Below are positions 43,020 through 52,579 of a stretch of 64,000 nt of DNA, one piece after another. Within the stretch, counting starts at the first letter, position 1. Every line of letters starts with the position of its first letter. The translations under genes were made by a program, and so were the position numbers. Source of the DNA: Palsa-506 sp963707065 (lineage in GTDB: Bacteria > Actinomycetota > Actinomycetes > Streptosporangiales > Streptosporangiaceae); contig CAVPPJ010000018.1 of assembly GCA_963707065.1 (NCBI GenBank), forward strand, positions 310,001 through 374,000. The letters are read 5' to 3'. The notes beneath the pieces were generated by a model. That model searched no databases and was not told the DNA's origin. It saw nothing but the letters and a program-made list of their open reading frames with translations.

Positions 43020-45307
43020 ATGGGCGAGAGCGACATGCGTCAGCGGCACGGCCGGTCACGGCGTGCGGGCGGGTCCGCGGTCGACCTGGTCGCGTCCAAG
43101 CTCCGCCGTCCGCTGATACGGCCCGGGACCGTGCGTCGTTCGTCCCTGATCGAACGGCTGGTGGCGGGCCGGCCGGTGTCCGGTCGTCTCGGTGGTCGCG
43201 CCGGCCGGCTACGGCAAGACGACGCTGCTGGCGCAGTGGGCCGAGCGCAACGGCCAGTCCTTCGCCTGGGTGTCGGTCGACGAAGCAGACAACGACCCGA
43301 AGGTCCTGCTCAGCTATATCGCGGAAGCGCTCGATGCGATCGAGCCGATCGATGAGCGGGTGTTCGATGCGCTGGCCTCCCCGGTGAGCTCGGTGCCCGG
43401 CTCGGTCGTCCCCCGGCTGGGGTCGGCGTTCTCGTCGATGACCTCGCCGGTGGTGCTGGTCCTGGACGACGTGCACGTACTGCACAACCGCGAATGCCGG
43501 GCCGCGCTGTCGGTGCTGGCCGATCACGTGCCGGGTGGCTCGCGGCTGGCGCTGGCGGGCCGGGCGCGAGCCGCCGCTGCGGATCGCGCGGCTGCGCGCC
43601 GAGGGCAAGATCATGGAGATCGGCCCGGGCGACTTGTCGCTGACCCGCGATGAGGCGTCATCGCTGCTGCGTGACGCTGGCGTCGCGCTCGGTCCAGGAC
43701 GAGGTGGCGGAGCTGCATGAGCGGACCGAAGGATGGCCGGCCGGGCTGTACCTGGCGGCCCTTTATCTCAGGGAGGGCGGCCCCCTGGCGAGCGCGGCGG
43801 TCTCCTTCGGCGGCGATGACCGGCTGGTGAGCGACTACCTGGAATCGGAGTTCCTGTCGCGGATCTCCCGCCGGCAACGGGCGTTCCTGACCCGGACCGC
43901 GGTGCTGGAGCGCATGTGCGGGCCGCTGTGCGAGGCGGTACTCGACCTGAATGGGTCGGCTGCGACCCTGGCGGATCTGGCCCGGTCGAATCGTGCTGCT
44001 GGTGCCGCTGGACCGGCGCGGGGAGTGGTACCGCTACCACCATCTGTTCCGCGACATGCTGCTGGCGGAGCTGGGACGCCTGGAGCCAGACCTGATACCG
44101 GTCCTGCGGCGCCGCGCCGCCGGCTGGTGCCTGGAAAACGGGCGGCCCGAGGAAGCGCTGGAGTACTCCATGGCAGCCGGGGATGTCGATGGGGCCGCCC
44201 GCCTGGTGGGGCAGCTCGCGGTGCCGGCCTACCGGCAGGGCCGGGTCACCACCATCAAGCGGTGGTTCGGGTGGCTGGAGGATCGCGGCGGGATCGAGGG
44301 ACACCCGATGGCCGCGGTGCTGGCCTCGTTCGTTTTCCGCGCTGATGGGCAGGCCGGTTGAGGCCGAGCGGTGGGCCGATGCGGTCGATCGCTGGCAGTA
44401 CGGGGATCCGGCCCGGCCCGATGACCCTTCCGCCGAGGCGTGGGCCGCCATGCTCCGGGCCCTGCTGTGCCGGCGCGGGGTGAAGCAGATGCGCGCCGAC
44501 GCCGACGAGGCGGTGCGCAGGTTCGCGGCGGGGAGCTTCGTGACGCCGGCACCCGCGCTCATGCAAGGGATCGCGCGCGTCCTTTGCGGTGACCTCGATG
44601 GTGGCGACGTGTCGCCTGGAGGATGCGGTCAGCGTCGGCGAGCAGAGCCGGCGCGCCCGAGGATCGTCGCGGTCGCGCTGTGCGAGCGGGCGCTGGTGGC
44701 GATGGCACGCAGCGAATGGGACCGGGCCGAGGCCCTTGCCGGCCAGGCACGTACCGTTTTGCGCCAGGCCGGGATCGAGGAAAGCTACGCGACACCCCTG
44801 ATCTGCGCGGCTGCGAGCCCGCGCGGCCATGCACCGGGGAGATACCGCGGCGGCGCGCCAGGAACTCGCTCAGGCCCAGCACCTGCGGCCGTTGCTGACC
44901 TACGCGCTTCCCTATCTCGCCGTCCAGGCCCGGCTCGAGCTGGCCCGCGTCCACCTCGCGCTCGCCGACACTGGCAGGTGCCAGGACGCTCATGCGTGAG
45001 GTCGATGACCTGCTCAAGCGCCGGCCCGGCCTCGGGACCCTCGCCGGGGAGGCCGAGGCGCTCCGGGCCCAGCTCTCCAGGGACCGCGGTTCAAGCCGTC
45101 CCCGGAGCGTCGGCGCTGACCGCTGCCGAGCTGCGCCTGCTGCCGCTGCTGTCCACCCACCTGTCGTTCCCGCAGATCGCCGAGGAGATGTTCCTGTCCC
45201 GCCACACGATCAAGTCGCAGGCGATGTCGATCTACCGCAAGCTGGGCGCCTCCTCACGCAGCCAGGCCGTCGCCCGGTCCCGTGAGCTCGGCCTCCTGGA
45301 GGGATGA
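43020..45307 (+). pseudogene. MalT-type LuxR transcriptional regulator, eleven +1 shifts
   Basis: Joined across frames this is a ~760-residue STAND ATPase regulator: VDLVASKLRRPLIRPG, Walker A VVAPAGYGKTTLLAQW, Walker B VVLVLDDVHVL, then WYRYHHLFRDMLLAEL, a TPR-like helical region and a C-terminal HTH (LTAAELRLLPLLSTHLSF, FLSRHTIKSQAMSIYRKLG, SSRSQAVARSRELGLLEG). The frame moves by +1 at about 43179, 43567, 43691, 43992, 44347, 44615, 44649, 44665, 44816, 44976 and 45094. Each is one extra base between otherwise perfect segments. Eleven shifts bring frame 0 to the frame of the stop at 45305. No substitutions to stop codons are needed elsewhere. Confidence 0.85.
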
Positions 45308-45407
45308 CTACCCGGTCTTTCATCCGATCGGGGGGATGGAACCCGCCCCGGCACGAGGTGGACTGGTGCCCGACGGCGGGCGGAGGTATCCGGGCCAGGG
45401 CCGACGC
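45301..45407 (+). promoter_or_regulatory. ~105 bp element, copy 2 (upstream of DUF7144)
   Basis: Begins within the LuxR stop codon. Plus strand shows GTCTTTCATCC, GGATGGAACCCGCCCCG, CACGAGGTGGACTGGT and later GCGGAGGTATC and GGGCCAG, matching copy 1 at 42771-42879 in inverted orientation. It lies ~80-185 bp before the DUF7144 gene start, so each copy faces an outward gene. Confidence 0.65.
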
Positions 45408-45486
45408 GTAATGGGATCGATCGCGCAATTGAGTAAAGGGACCAGAGCCTAGATTCCGGCGATTCCGACCAACATAGGGGGTCACG

Positions 45487-45921
45487 ATGACGTCGTCAAC
45501 AACCCAGCCAGCCAGGGGCACGGGCGGGCGCCGCGCGGAAGGCCAGGGCTATGGCCTGGTCTTGTTCGCGTCGGTGCTGCTGGTGATCATCGGCTGCTTC
45601 AACCTGATCTACGGCATCGCCGCGATCGCCAACTCGCACGTGTTCACCGCCAACGCGCATTACGTGTTCGGCAGCTTGCGCACCTGGGGCTGGATCACGC
45701 TGATCATCGGCGTCTTGCAGCTGCTGGCGGCGGCCGGGGTGCTGGCGGGCAACCAGGTGGCGCGCTGGTTCGGCGTGGCGGTGCTGGGGCTCAGCGCCAT
45801 CGACCAGATGTTCTTCATCCCTGCCTACCCGTTCTGGTCCCTGATGATCATCGCGATGGACGTGGTCGCGCTGTACGGGCTGTGCGCCTACGGCAGCCGC
45901 GCGAACCTGGAAACCGCCTAG
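45487..45921 (+). CDS. DUF7144-family membrane protein
   Basis: 144 residues, four helices: GLVLFASVLLVIIGCFNLIY, WGWITLIIGVLQLLAAAGVL, ARWFGVAVLGLSAIDQMFF and SLMIIAMDVVALYGLCAYG. The pattern F-N-L-I-Y-G-I and W-G-W is that of a small actinobacterial family of unknown function. ATG 45487 is preceded by AGGGGGTC. Intact, unlike both neighbours. The shared ~105 bp element lies upstream. Confidence 0.83.
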   Translation: MTSSTTQPARGTGGRRAEGQGYGLVLFASVLLVIIGCFNLIYGIAAIANSHVFTANAHYVFGSLRTWGWITLIIGVLQLLAAAGVLAGNQVARWFGVAVLGLSAIDQMFFIPAYPFWSLMIIAMDVVALYGLCAYGSRANLETA

Positions 45922-46076
45922 GACCGCACTGTGCGCGACATCGAGGCCAGCGTCGAGGTGCGGGCATTCATCGGAAGACGACACGGCTCGCGGGCTGGGT
46001 CTGGACGGTAACCCGCTGCGGCGGCACACGGCAAAATCGCGGCCCCGGTGGGTGCTGAACGGGAGGTAGGAGAACG

Positions 46077-48512
46077 ATGAGTGAGCCTGACCGCACGAAG
46101 CTGCCGATCCGCAGGGCGTCCGTTCGCAGGGGTGGCCAACAGGACGCTGGCGGGGTCGGTCCCCGACTGGGACCTGATCGGGCACGTCAAGCCTCCCGCC
46201 GGGTGCCCCGAACGTGCTGCTGGTGCTGATCGACGACGCCGGGTTCGGCAACCCCGCCACCTTCGGCGGGCCGATAGCCACGCCGAACTACACGCGGATC
46301 GCCGAGGGCGGCCTGAAGTACAACCGGTTCCACGTCACGGCGCTGTGCTCGCCGACACGGGCGGCGCTGCTGACCGGGCGCAACAGCCACACCGTCGGCG
46401 TCGGCTCGGTCGGTGAGTTCGCGGGCGGGTTCCCCGGGTACTCGGCTACCCTTCCGCGCGATTGCGCGCCGCTGCCTCGTATCTTGCGGGACAACGGGTA
46501 CAGCACGGCGGCGTTCGGCAAGTGGCACCTGACGCCCGACGGGCAGCAGGGCCCGGCCGGGCCGTTCGACCGCTGGCCGAACGGCTGGGGGTTCGACTAC
46601 TTCTACGGCTTCCTCGGCGGCGGGGCCAGCCAGTGGGATCCGTGCCTGGCGGAGAACCAGAAGATCATCGGAACGGCGCCGGAGTACTACGACAAGGAGA
46701 ACCCCTACTACCTCCCGGACGCGATGGCCGGCAAGACGATCGAGTGGCTGCACGGCGTCCGGGCCCAGGACGCGCACAAGCCGTTCTTCGTCTACTTCTC
46801 CACCGGCTGCAGCCACGCCCCCCACCACGTGGCGAAGGCCTGGGCCGACAAGTACAAGGGCAAGTTCGACCAGGGGTGGGACAGGCTACGGGAGGAAACC
46901 TTCGCGCGGCAGAAGGCGCTCGGCGTGATCCCCGCCGATGCCGAGCTGACGCCCAGGAACGAAGCGTTCCCCGCCTGGGACGACGTGCCCGGGCACCTGA
47001 AGCCGTTCTACGCCCGCCAGATGGAGGTGTACGCGGGCTTCTCCGAGAACGCCGACCACAACGTCGGCCGGGTGATCGACGCGATCGACGAGCTGGGCGA
47101 GCTCGACAACACGGTGATCATCTGGATCTGGGGCGACAACGGCGCCAGCATGGAGGGCACGATCACCGGCTCGTTCAACGAGCTGACGATGCAGAACGGC
47201 ATCCCGCTGACCGACGAGATGCAGCTGCAGCTGTCCGAGCGCTACGGCGGCATCGAGGCCTGGGGCGGCGAGCTCATGGATCCGCACTACGGCGCGGCGT
47301 GGGCGTGGGCCGGCAACACCCCGTTCCAGTGGGGCAAGCAGGTGGGCTCGCACCTGGGCGGCACGCGGAACCCGATGGTCATCCACTGGCCGGGGCGGGT
47401 CACCGGCACTGGCGGGCTCCGCTCGCAGTTCACCCACGTCACCGACGTCGCGCCGACCATCCTCGACATCGCGGGCATCCCGGTCCCGTCGTCGGTGGAC
47501 GGGATCGATCAGGAGCCGATGCACGGCGTGACTTTCGCCGGCACGCTCACCGACCCGGCGGCGCCCGAGCGGCACACCCAGCAGTACTTCGAGACCATCG
47601 GCAACCGGGCGATGTACAAGGACGGCTGGTGGCTGGCGATGCGGACCCCGCGGATCCCGTGGGTCCTCACCCCCGAAGCCCTGAAACCGTACGCGCCCGG
47701 CGTCTGGGATCCGGACAGTGATCCGGCCGAGCTGTATTACCTGCCCGACGATTACAGCCAGGCGCACGACCTGGCGGCCGAGCATCCGGAGAAGGTCGCC
47801 GAGCTGAAGGAGCTCTTCTGGGCACGAGGCCGAGCGGTACAAGGTGCTGCCGCTGCTGGCCACCCTGTCCACCTTCTTCGGCATGCTGCCGCCGCTGCCG
47901 GAGGAGGCCAGGTTCGAGTTCCGCGGGGACGTGCAGAACGTGCTGTCGGGGATGATCCCGCGGATCTACAACCACTCGTATGCGATCAGCGCCGACCTGG
48001 TGGTCCCCGAAGGCGGCGCCGAAGGGGTGATCGTGGCCGAGGCCGACCATCTGGGCGGATTCTCGCTGCTGGGTCGAGGACGGCAAGCTCACCCACACCT
48101 ACTCGATGATGGGCGTGTTCATCTACCGGCAGCAGGCCGACGAACCGCTGCCTGCCGGGCGAGGTGAACGTGCGGATGGAGTTCGCCGCCGACGCGCCCA
48201 AGCCCGCCACCGGCGGCGAGGTGACCCTGTTCATCAACGACCGGCCCGGTGGGCAAGGGCCGCATGGACCACACCGTCCCGGTCCGCTTCTCCGGCTACG
48301 CCGGCATGGACATCGGCCGCGACAACGGCGGGGTGGTCGATCGCAGCTACGAGGACAAGAAGCCGTTCCCGTTCACCGGCACGATCAAGAAGGTGGTCTT
48401 CGACGTCAAGCCGCACCTGGCCGACGAGGACGAGCAAGAGCTGCACGCGGCTGCCCACCACGGGCACGCGGCGCACGCGCTCGCGCGAATGAGCCGGACC
48501 CGTCGGGCTTGA
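46077..48512 (+). pseudogene. arylsulfatase, six +1 shifts
   Basis: Joined length ~800 aa, alkaline-phosphatase superfamily. NVLLVLIDDAGFG gives the metal aspartates. The formylglycine site is ALCSPTRAALLTGR, a Cys-type C-x-P-x-R motif that needs an FGE-type enzyme for activation. FGKWHL and WIWGDNGASMEGT supply the remaining site residues. C-terminal beta part: VEDGKLTHTYSMMGVF, EVNVRMEFAAD, GRMDHTVPVRFSGY. Extra single bases occur at ~46113, 46204, 47825, 48069, 48160 and 48248; the 1.6 kb between the second and third is clean. Start ATG 46077 with SD GGGAGG/AGGAG. No signal peptide is evident. Confidence 0.85.
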
Positions 48513-48524
48513 GGAGGATTCTCG

Positions 48525-49162
48525 ATGAAGTTCGACGACGAGACGACCGACGTGCTGATCGGCGGTTACATGTCCAAGGACGCCGCCCAGCGAGGACTAC
48601 GAGGCGGTCCTGGCCAGCGGCGGCTACCTGCACGGCGCGGTGGTCGTCAGCAAAGACCTCAAAGGCGACCTGTCCGTGGAGCAGACCGACCACATGGTCC
48701 GCGAGGGCGCCGCGGGCCTGGGCGCGTCGGGTTCGCGGTCGGGCTGTTCGCACCGCCGCTGCTGGCCGCGACCGCGGTCGGCGCGGTCGATCGGCGCCGG
48801 CGCCGGCAAGCTGCTGCACCACAGGACCGCCAGCAAGCTCGAGGAACAGGCCGGGGCCACCATCCCGGTCGGCGGCGCCGGCCTGATCGTCGCCTACCCG
48901 CACTCGGCGGCCGCCAAAGTCGAACCCGCCGTGACCCGCGCCATCAAGAAGGTCGTCGGCGAGGCAGAAGGCCACCACGTGCAAGGCCCTCAAGGGCGCC
49001 ATCGCCGACGCCCAGCAGAAGATGGCCGATAAGCGGCGGCTGACGCTGGCCAGGAGAGCCTTGATGTCGCGGCCGTACCCGGCCCCGGCCGGGTCGTCTG
49101 CGCCGCGCCTGATGTGGCGATCATGCCCGGGTATGACATCGCGGCTGCGCTGGAGGACCTGA
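48525..49162 (+). pseudogene. DUF1269-like protein, shifted frames
   Basis: Segments in order: MKFDDETTDVLIGGYMSKDA; EDYEAVLASGGYLHGAVVV and SVEQTDHMVREGAAGLGA; GFAVGLFAPPLLAATAVGA; GAGAGKLLHHRTASKLEEQA and VGGAGLIVAYPHSAAAKVE; KALKGAIADAQQKMADK. They assemble into a DUF1269-type protein with a Gly-rich hydrophobic hairpin. Shifts of +1 at ~48591, 48789 and 48982; the one near 48728 needs -1 (or +2). ATG 48525 has SD GAGGAGG. The true C-terminus is uncertain because other frames to ~49200 also look partly coding. Confidence 0.7.
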
Positions 49163-49203
49163 CAGTCACTGACAGCTCCGCACGGATCACAAAGGAGGCA
49201 GGC

Positions 49204-49491
49204 ATGGCGGCCCGCGATCAGCCCGGAGACGGCTGGACGGTGGTTCTGCGGCGTCGGCTGGCCCGCATCGTGGCGGGCCAGCGGGAAGGCGGTTACACGA
49301 GCGTGTTTGAGATCATCTGCCGCGAGTGCGGTGACCATCACTACCTGGATTACTCCGAGGTCTCACCCGGGCTTCAGCGGATCCGCGGGCCATACCCGCT
49401 CGCCGACTGCGTTGCCGCGTATGAGAAGCACGTCGAGTTGCACCAGCGGCCGGTGCGGCGCCACCGGCCGGGCGATGCCGGCGCTGGCTGA
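49204..49491 (+). CDS. small conserved-looking protein with a CxxC knuckle
   Basis: 95 residues from ATG 49204, with a near-perfect SD (AAAGGAGG) 8 bp upstream. Sequence features: RRRLARIVAGQREGGYTSVFEI, then ICRECGDHHYLDYSEVSPG, a CxxC-x-x-HH arrangement that could hold a metal, and RIRGPYPLADCVAAYEKH. No family recognised. Lies between the DUF1269-like and GAP-like genes, ending 6 bp before the latter, so likely in the same transcript. Confidence 0.65.
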   Translation: MAARDQPGDGWTVVLRRRLARIVAGQREGGYTSVFEIICRECGDHHYLDYSEVSPGLQRIRGPYPLADCVAAYEKHVELHQRPVRRHRPGDAGAG

Positions 49492-49497
49492 CCGGCG

Positions 49498-50215
49498 ATG
49501 AACGCCGAGTTCTTCGCGCTGGCGTTCGTCGCCGCGCTGAACCCGAAGCTGCTGGCCGTCGACCTGCTGCTGATGGAGAACCGGCGGCCGCGGGCGATGT
49601 TCTTGTGCGTGCTGCTCGGCGGCCTGACCGTTGGCGTAACGATCGGCCTGCTGGATGTGCTCGTCTTCCGCGCCGACGCCATCAATTCCCAGAAAACGGT
49701 GAGCGCGGGCGTCGACCTGGCCCTCGGCCTGCTCCTGCTCGCCGCCGGCGGGCTGGTCGCCACCGGGCGCCTGCACGGCCGGCGCAAGGCCTCAGCCCAG
49801 GCCGGGGACGGGCAGCCGGAGAAAGAGGAGGAGGAGGAGGAGGAGGAGAAGAAGAAGAAGAAGAAAGGATGGCTGGGCGCAGCGGGCGCTCGGTGAGCCC
49901 CGGCTCGGGCTCGCCACGCTCGTCGGGGCGCTGTGCGGCATCCCGGGCGCCGCCTACCTCACCGGGCTGCACATTCTGGTCACCAGCAAATCCTCCACCG
50001 CGAACCAGGTCGCCGGTGTCGTCATCTTCGTCCTCATCGAGTTCTCGCTGATCATCATCCCGTTCGCGTTCCTGGAACTGCGGCCCGAGGCCACCAAGGC
50101 ATTCCTGAAGAACGCCCAGGGCTGGCTGCTGGGCCACGCCCGGCAGCTCATGGCCTATACCGCCCTGATCCTGGGCGCCTACCTGGCCATCAGCGGCCTG
50201 GTACGCCTGACCTGA
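49498..50215 (+). pseudogene. GAP/LysE-like (Sap) membrane transporter, one +1 shift
   Basis: About 238 residues, six helices, GAP family (PF11139-like). First half: MNAEFFALAFVAALNPKLLA, LLGGLTVGVTIGLLDVLVF and VDLALGLLLLAAGGLVATG. The central cytoplasmic loop is eight Glu then six Lys codons (GAG and AAG runs). The frame breaks at ~49865: one extra A in the AAG run moves DGWAQRALGEPRLGLATLVG and the later LELRPEATKAF and TALILGAYLAISGLVRLT into the next frame. Related proteins are linked to glycopeptidolipid export in mycobacteria. Shift by slippage in the run is plausible. Confidence 0.78.
49825..49866 (+). repeat. (GAG)8(AAG)n trinucleotide run
   Basis: Eight GAG codons, five AAG and one AAA, encoding poly-Glu then poly-Lys in the central loop of the transporter. 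Purine-only tract in a GC-rich genome; the frame changes inside its AAG part. Confidence 0.85.
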
Positions 50216-50283
50216 CCTGCCCCGGCCGCAGGCAACATCAGCGGCCGGTTCAAGAACCTTCCTTAGCGGCGCTTGGAGGTCAA

Positions 50284-51003
50284 TTGCCGGATTTCGCTGA
50301 CGACGGCGGCGCGGTGAGCGCCGAGTCCAGGTGGTGGCGCCGCCTCGGGCGTTCCTTCGTCTCGGCAGACAGCTACGGACTCGTGCTGCTGCTCGTCGTA
50401 GTGACCTACGTGGTGTCCGTCTCGGTGACCGAGGCCCGGGCGGCTTCGATCGTGCTCACTGTTCAGCTGGCAACGGTCTGGCTCACCCTCCGGACCTCGC
50501 GGGCGCACCGTATGGTCCGTCTCGTCGCCGACATCGTCCTGGGCCTGGCCGCCGTCGTCGCGGTCCTGAGCTACTTCATGCACAACCCGGGTGACCAGCT
50601 GGGCGGGATATTCACCGTCTGCTGCCTGCTGTACCTGATCGCGCCCTTCTCCATCGTGCGCCATCTGATACTACGGCGGCAGATCGACACCGAGACACTG
50701 CTCGGGGCCATCGCTGCCTACCTGCTGATCGGCATGTTCTTCGCCTTCGCCTACAAGGCGGCAGGCGAGTTCGGAAGCGTGCCGTTCTTCGGCCCGGCGG
50801 GGAACGGCTCGCTCAGCCAGGACCTGTTCTTCAGCTTCGTCACGATGACGACCGTCGGATACGGGAATCTGGTGCCCGCCGCCAATCCAGGGCAGACGTT
50901 CGCCGTCCTTGAGGCAGTGACCGGGCAACTGTTCCTCGTCGTGGCCGTCGGGAAGATCATCAGCAGCCTGCGGCCCAGGCGCGGCGAGCGAACCGGCTCC
51001 TAA
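50284..51003 (+). CDS. potassium-channel-like (ion_trans_2) protein
   Basis: About 239 residues. Five to six hydrophobic segments, then the pore helix DLFFSFVTMTTVGYGNLVPA with the K+ selectivity filter TVGYGN and a final helix GQLFLVVAVGKIISSL. There is no RCK or cyclic-nucleotide domain: the protein stops 10 residues after the last helix, so gating is unknown. Start taken at TTG 50284 with SD GGAGG four bases upstream; GTG 50315-region codons are alternatives. Intact frame in a block of broken ones. Confidence 0.85.
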   Translation: MPDFADDGGAVSAESRWWRRLGRSFVSADSYGLVLLLVVVTYVVSVSVTEARAASIVLTVQLATVWLTLRTSRAHRMVRLVADIVLGLAAVVAVLSYFMHNPGDQLGGIFTVCCLLYLIAPFSIVRHLILRRQIDTETLLGAIAAYLLIGMFFAFAYKAAGEFGSVPFFGPAGNGSLSQDLFFSFVTMTTVGYGNLVPAANPGQTFAVLEAVTGQLFLVVAVGKIISSLRPRRGERTGS

Positions 51004-51099
51004 CCAGGCTGGCGCTACAGCAGTCGCGATCGCGACCGTCATGCCCGGCACCGGCCGACCAGGCCAGCCTGCCCGGCTGCCCGGCTGCTCGCCGCACTA

Positions 51100-51745
51100 G
51101 CTCGTCACTACCTGCAGCGCCGCCAGCCAGGTCACTGATTCCAGCGGCCGGGCGCACGCCTCGGTCAGGGTCGGCCAGGCCACTGACAAGAAGTCCCGGA
51201 TCCGCTGCGCCGACGCCGTCGCCGCGGTGATCAGCTGCACGCGGCGCCGTCCCAGGTGCCGCAGCTGCGCCCACGTCTCATCCAGTTCCCCCGGGATATA
51301 CATCCAGTTCCTCCGGGATATGGCAGTGCAGCTCAAAAGCCAGCCGGGCGATCATCACGCAGTCGGCCTCATCGGTCTTATGCCGGGTGTAATCCTGATG
51401 GTCCCGGGCGATATGGGAGACCAGCGGCTGGATGCACACCAGCGGCAGGCCCCGCTCAGCGCACAACCGCTGCACCTGCAGCCACCGCGGCCCGGCCGGC
51501 TCGCACGCCACCGTCACGTGCGCGAATCCCCTCACCCGCGCCTGCCCGACCGCCAGTCCAGCGCCTCCCCCAGCGGAACGCCTTCATCCGCACCTCTTAC
51601 GCGCCAGCACCCGCACGTCATGATCAAACGCGAGCGCCTGCTTGTCTTCTGCCAGGTCGATCCCGATCACCGCGCCATCCCGCGGCAGCAGCCCGCGCAG
51701 CTGCTCCCGCCGCGCATTCCGCCGACGGTCCCCCGCGTCATCCCG
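51100..51745 (-). mobile_element. IS110-family transposase remnant
   Basis: DEDD transposase fragments on the minus strand in several frames: GAVIGIDLAEDKQALAFDHD, then after a stop GFAHVTVACEPAGPRWLQVQ, RHKTDEADCVMIARLAFELH, and DETWAQLRHLGRRRVQLITA to LAALQVV. The catalytic Asp of GIDLAEDK and the DEAD-like TDEAD are present, but the whole second (Transposase_20) domain is missing after 51097. A 22 bp tandem duplication disrupts the middle. Non-functional insertion sequence. Confidence 0.85.
51281..51321. repeat. 22 bp tandem duplication inside the IS110 remnant
   Basis: TCCAGTTCC-C/T-CCGGGATAT occurs at 51281-51299 and 51303-51321, one mismatch, encoding PEELD and PGELD. The second copy breaks the transposase frame. 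Confidence 0.85.
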
Positions 51746-51771
51746 CTGCCCGCACTACCCTTACCCACAGG

Positions 51772-51828
51772 ACGTCCTCCTTGCTGCGATTGGGACACCA
51801 AGCCCGCGCTATCGCACCAGGAGGACGT
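51772..51828. repeat. inverted repeat near the IS110 upstream end
   Basis: ACGTCCTCCT at 51772-51781 and its complement AGGAGGACGT at 51819-51828, 37 bp apart, just before the transposase N-terminus. May be part of the element end, although IS110 elements usually lack long terminal inverted repeats. Confidence 0.4.
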
Positions 51829-51906
51829 TCCCGTATCAAACCGCTTCCCAGCAGGACAACCACCTCAGGCGCGTTGTCCTATTACTACGTTGCCGGTCGC
51901 GGCAGG

Positions 51907-52579
51907 CTAGCTGACGACGATCACCAGGACGAGCAGCAGCGTCGGCACCAGCATCGCGGCCAGCGATGACCACGCCCAGCTGGCGACGACCGGGCCATCG
52001 GGCGCGCCGCGCTCGCGGGCCTTCTGGGCGAGGCTCTGGATTTCCCTGGCCATCAGCTCAGCGGGATGCTTTTTCGCCACTTCCCGCGCTTCGACCGGCA
52101 TCCGCGCATAGCCCCCCGGCCGGCTGGCCAGGTTCCGGTCCATCCGGCGGCCCCGGGCCTCAGCCTTCAGCCTGGACCGGCTAGGCGAGTACAGCGCCCA
52201 GCTGTGCAGTACCTTGCCCTTGCCCTTGCCCGTTGGGTGCCGCCGCGACGTGGACCTGAACGGACTCACCCAGGTAAACGTCGGTCACCCGCGCCCACGG
52301 CACGCGGTACTCGCGCAGCGGGTTCAGTATGGTGAGGCCGCCCGCGTCGGTGATGACCCGCGGCCGGAACGCGCACGCGTAAACAACGCCGGTGACGGCG
52401 AGCAGGCCGATGGCGATCTGGACGGACAATCTGTCGTGCCCCTGGATCGCCAGGTCCGCCAGGTTGGCGACGGCGAAGACGACCCATACCCACCACAGCA
52501 CGACCGGTGCCGGGAGGCGGAAGACCTTCGTCGTATCCTCCGGCGCTGCCCCGCTGGCCGGCTCCTGCTGTGTAGACAC
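51907..52579 (-). pseudogene. PH-domain membrane protein (bPH6-like), one +1 shift
   Basis: First segment: VFRLPAPVVLWWVWVVFAVA and a second helix LSVQIAIGLLAVTGVVYACA, then a PH-like core (RPRVITDAGGLTILNPLREY, VPWARVTDVYLGESVQV). One extra base at ~52230 (AAC G GGC AAG) moves to the frame GKGKGKVLHSWALYSPSRSR, which continues through RMPVEAREVAKKHPAELMAR to a C-terminal helix (LAAMLVPTLLLVLVIVVS). Joined ~224 residues, an actinobacterial PH-domain family of unknown function. GTG/ATG start near 52579. Confidence 0.78.

Noticed and set aside
42771..45407. The inverted ~105 bp copies as terminal inverted repeats of a transposon
   Set aside because: No transposase lies between them, no target-site duplication is evident, and each copy lies at a natural promoter position.
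42300..52300. Programmed +1 ribosomal frameshifting as the main explanation of the broken genes
   Set aside because: The bases around the shift sites share no slippery codon, stop codon or stimulatory structure; eleven events in one bacterial gene would make full-length product very rare. Kept only as a minor alternative to sequencing error.
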